This document shows positions 63,740 to 64,000 of a DNA stretch of 64,000 nucleotides, in pieces. A model generated the notes under the pieces. That model ran no database searches and was not told the origin of the DNA. It saw nothing but the letters and a program-made list of their open reading frames with translations. The translations under genes and the position numbers were made by a program. Numbering within the stretch: the stretch's first letter is position 1; every line of letters begins with the position of its first letter. This DNA is from Chloroflexota bacterium (GTDB taxonomy: Bacteria > Chloroflexota > Anaerolineae > B4-G1 > DUEL01): assembly GCA_014874475.1 (NCBI GenBank), contig JADBJJ010000017.1, positions 83,577 through 147,576 on the forward strand. Reading direction: 5' to 3'.

Positions 63740-64000
63740 TCAAGTCTGAATCTTTGGATACAGATGTTTCAATTTGATGCGCGCCTCAGCAGTGGTAAAG
63801 CGCCAATCTACGCCAATGGCCTTCCGATTTCGTTCATCGGCCCACACTTGCGCTTCCCGGAGCAAGGTGGTCTGATCCGGAATGCGCCGGTCCAGACAGG
63901 TCCTCACCATAGCGCTCAGCTCCATCTCGGCCATATTCAACCAACTCCCGTGCTTAGGGGTGTAGTGAAACTCAAAACGACGGCATAGCCGGCGGGCTTC
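63740..64000 (-). mobile_element. IS630-family transposase, 3' part (continues past the window)
   Basis: The frame is open from the window edge to the stop at 63740. It reads HYTPKHGSWLNMAEMELSA, DRRIPDQTTLLREAQVWADERN, and VDWRFTTAEARIKLKHLYP, the C-terminal DDE block of IS630-type transposases, including the catalytic glutamate in MAEMEL. The N-terminal part lies outside, so completeness cannot be judged. It adjoins the degraded gene at 63.0-63.5 kb. Confidence 0.85.

Overview
This is a GC-rich, gene-dense bacterial segment of 64 kb with about 45 intact protein genes, two decayed genes, two transposase remnants and no rRNA, tRNA or CRISPR array that I can see. The gene style (frequent GTG/TTG starts, Thr/Pro-rich cell-surface linkers, system II cytochrome c assembly, ADP-forming acetyl-CoA synthetase, HdrABC, MutS2, abundant TPR/STAND proteins) suggests an uncultured Chloroflexota of the Anaerolineae type, anaerobic or facultative. 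That is inference from style, not from a marker gene.

Layout. 1-3.4 kb: end of a peptide-type ABC permease, an FAH-family hydrolase, moaA and an acetyltransferase-like gene. 3.4-8.2 kb: FGGY sugar kinase, a coiled-coil protein with a nuclease-like tail, a wrecked RuBisCO-like gene, arsenate reductase and a dGTPase-like HD protein. 8.2-11.4 kb: a family often named quinate 5-dehydrogenase, a nucleotidyltransferase, a PAP2 phosphatase and a LysM protein. 11.4-16 kb: a structured leader and S1-domain protein, IF-1, a second FGGY kinase and a THEP1-type NTPase. 15.9-22.7 kb: mainly minus strand, with a carbohydrate-binding-like protein, YacP-type RNase, acyl carrier protein, GNAT-type acyltransferase and a 7TM histidine kinase, plus a plus-strand CAP-domain protein. 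22.9-28.6 kb: coiled-coil protein, SelB, ResB, NUDIX and CcsA. 28.8-36.3 kb: membrane M28 peptidase, ADP-forming acetate-CoA ligase with a BioD/DRTGG partner, M20 peptidase and a TPR lipoprotein. 36.3-43.8 kb: a STAND-type NTPase with 14 TPRs and a TPR-only paralogue with 18, separated by an IS remnant. 43.9-51.4 kb: GPH sugar symporter, PLP decarboxylase, threonine-synthase-like enzyme, quinone oxidoreductase and MutS2. 51.6-56.5 kb: MoaD/ThiS-like protein, ArsA-type ATPase and hdrC-hdrB-hdrA. 56.7-63 kb: galactokinase, GT-C glycosyltransferase, CoxM-like flavoprotein, Fmt and an MFS exporter. The right end holds a broken hypothetical gene and the end of an IS630 transposase.

The most notable signal is that hdrA is interrupted by one in-frame TGA exactly where HdrA proteins carry a conserved cysteine, or selenocysteine in some methanogens. 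A compact bacterial SECIS-like hairpin with a GGTC loop follows 20 nt after it. The window also encodes SelB, the elongation factor that reads such codons. I therefore read hdrA as one 660-residue selenoprotein, not two genes.

The second notable signal is the leader of the S1-domain gene. It has a near-consensus promoter, a 13-bp long-range closing helix, and two mutually exclusive hairpins of which one ends in seven T. This looks like a transcription attenuator or riboswitch that I cannot assign to a known class.
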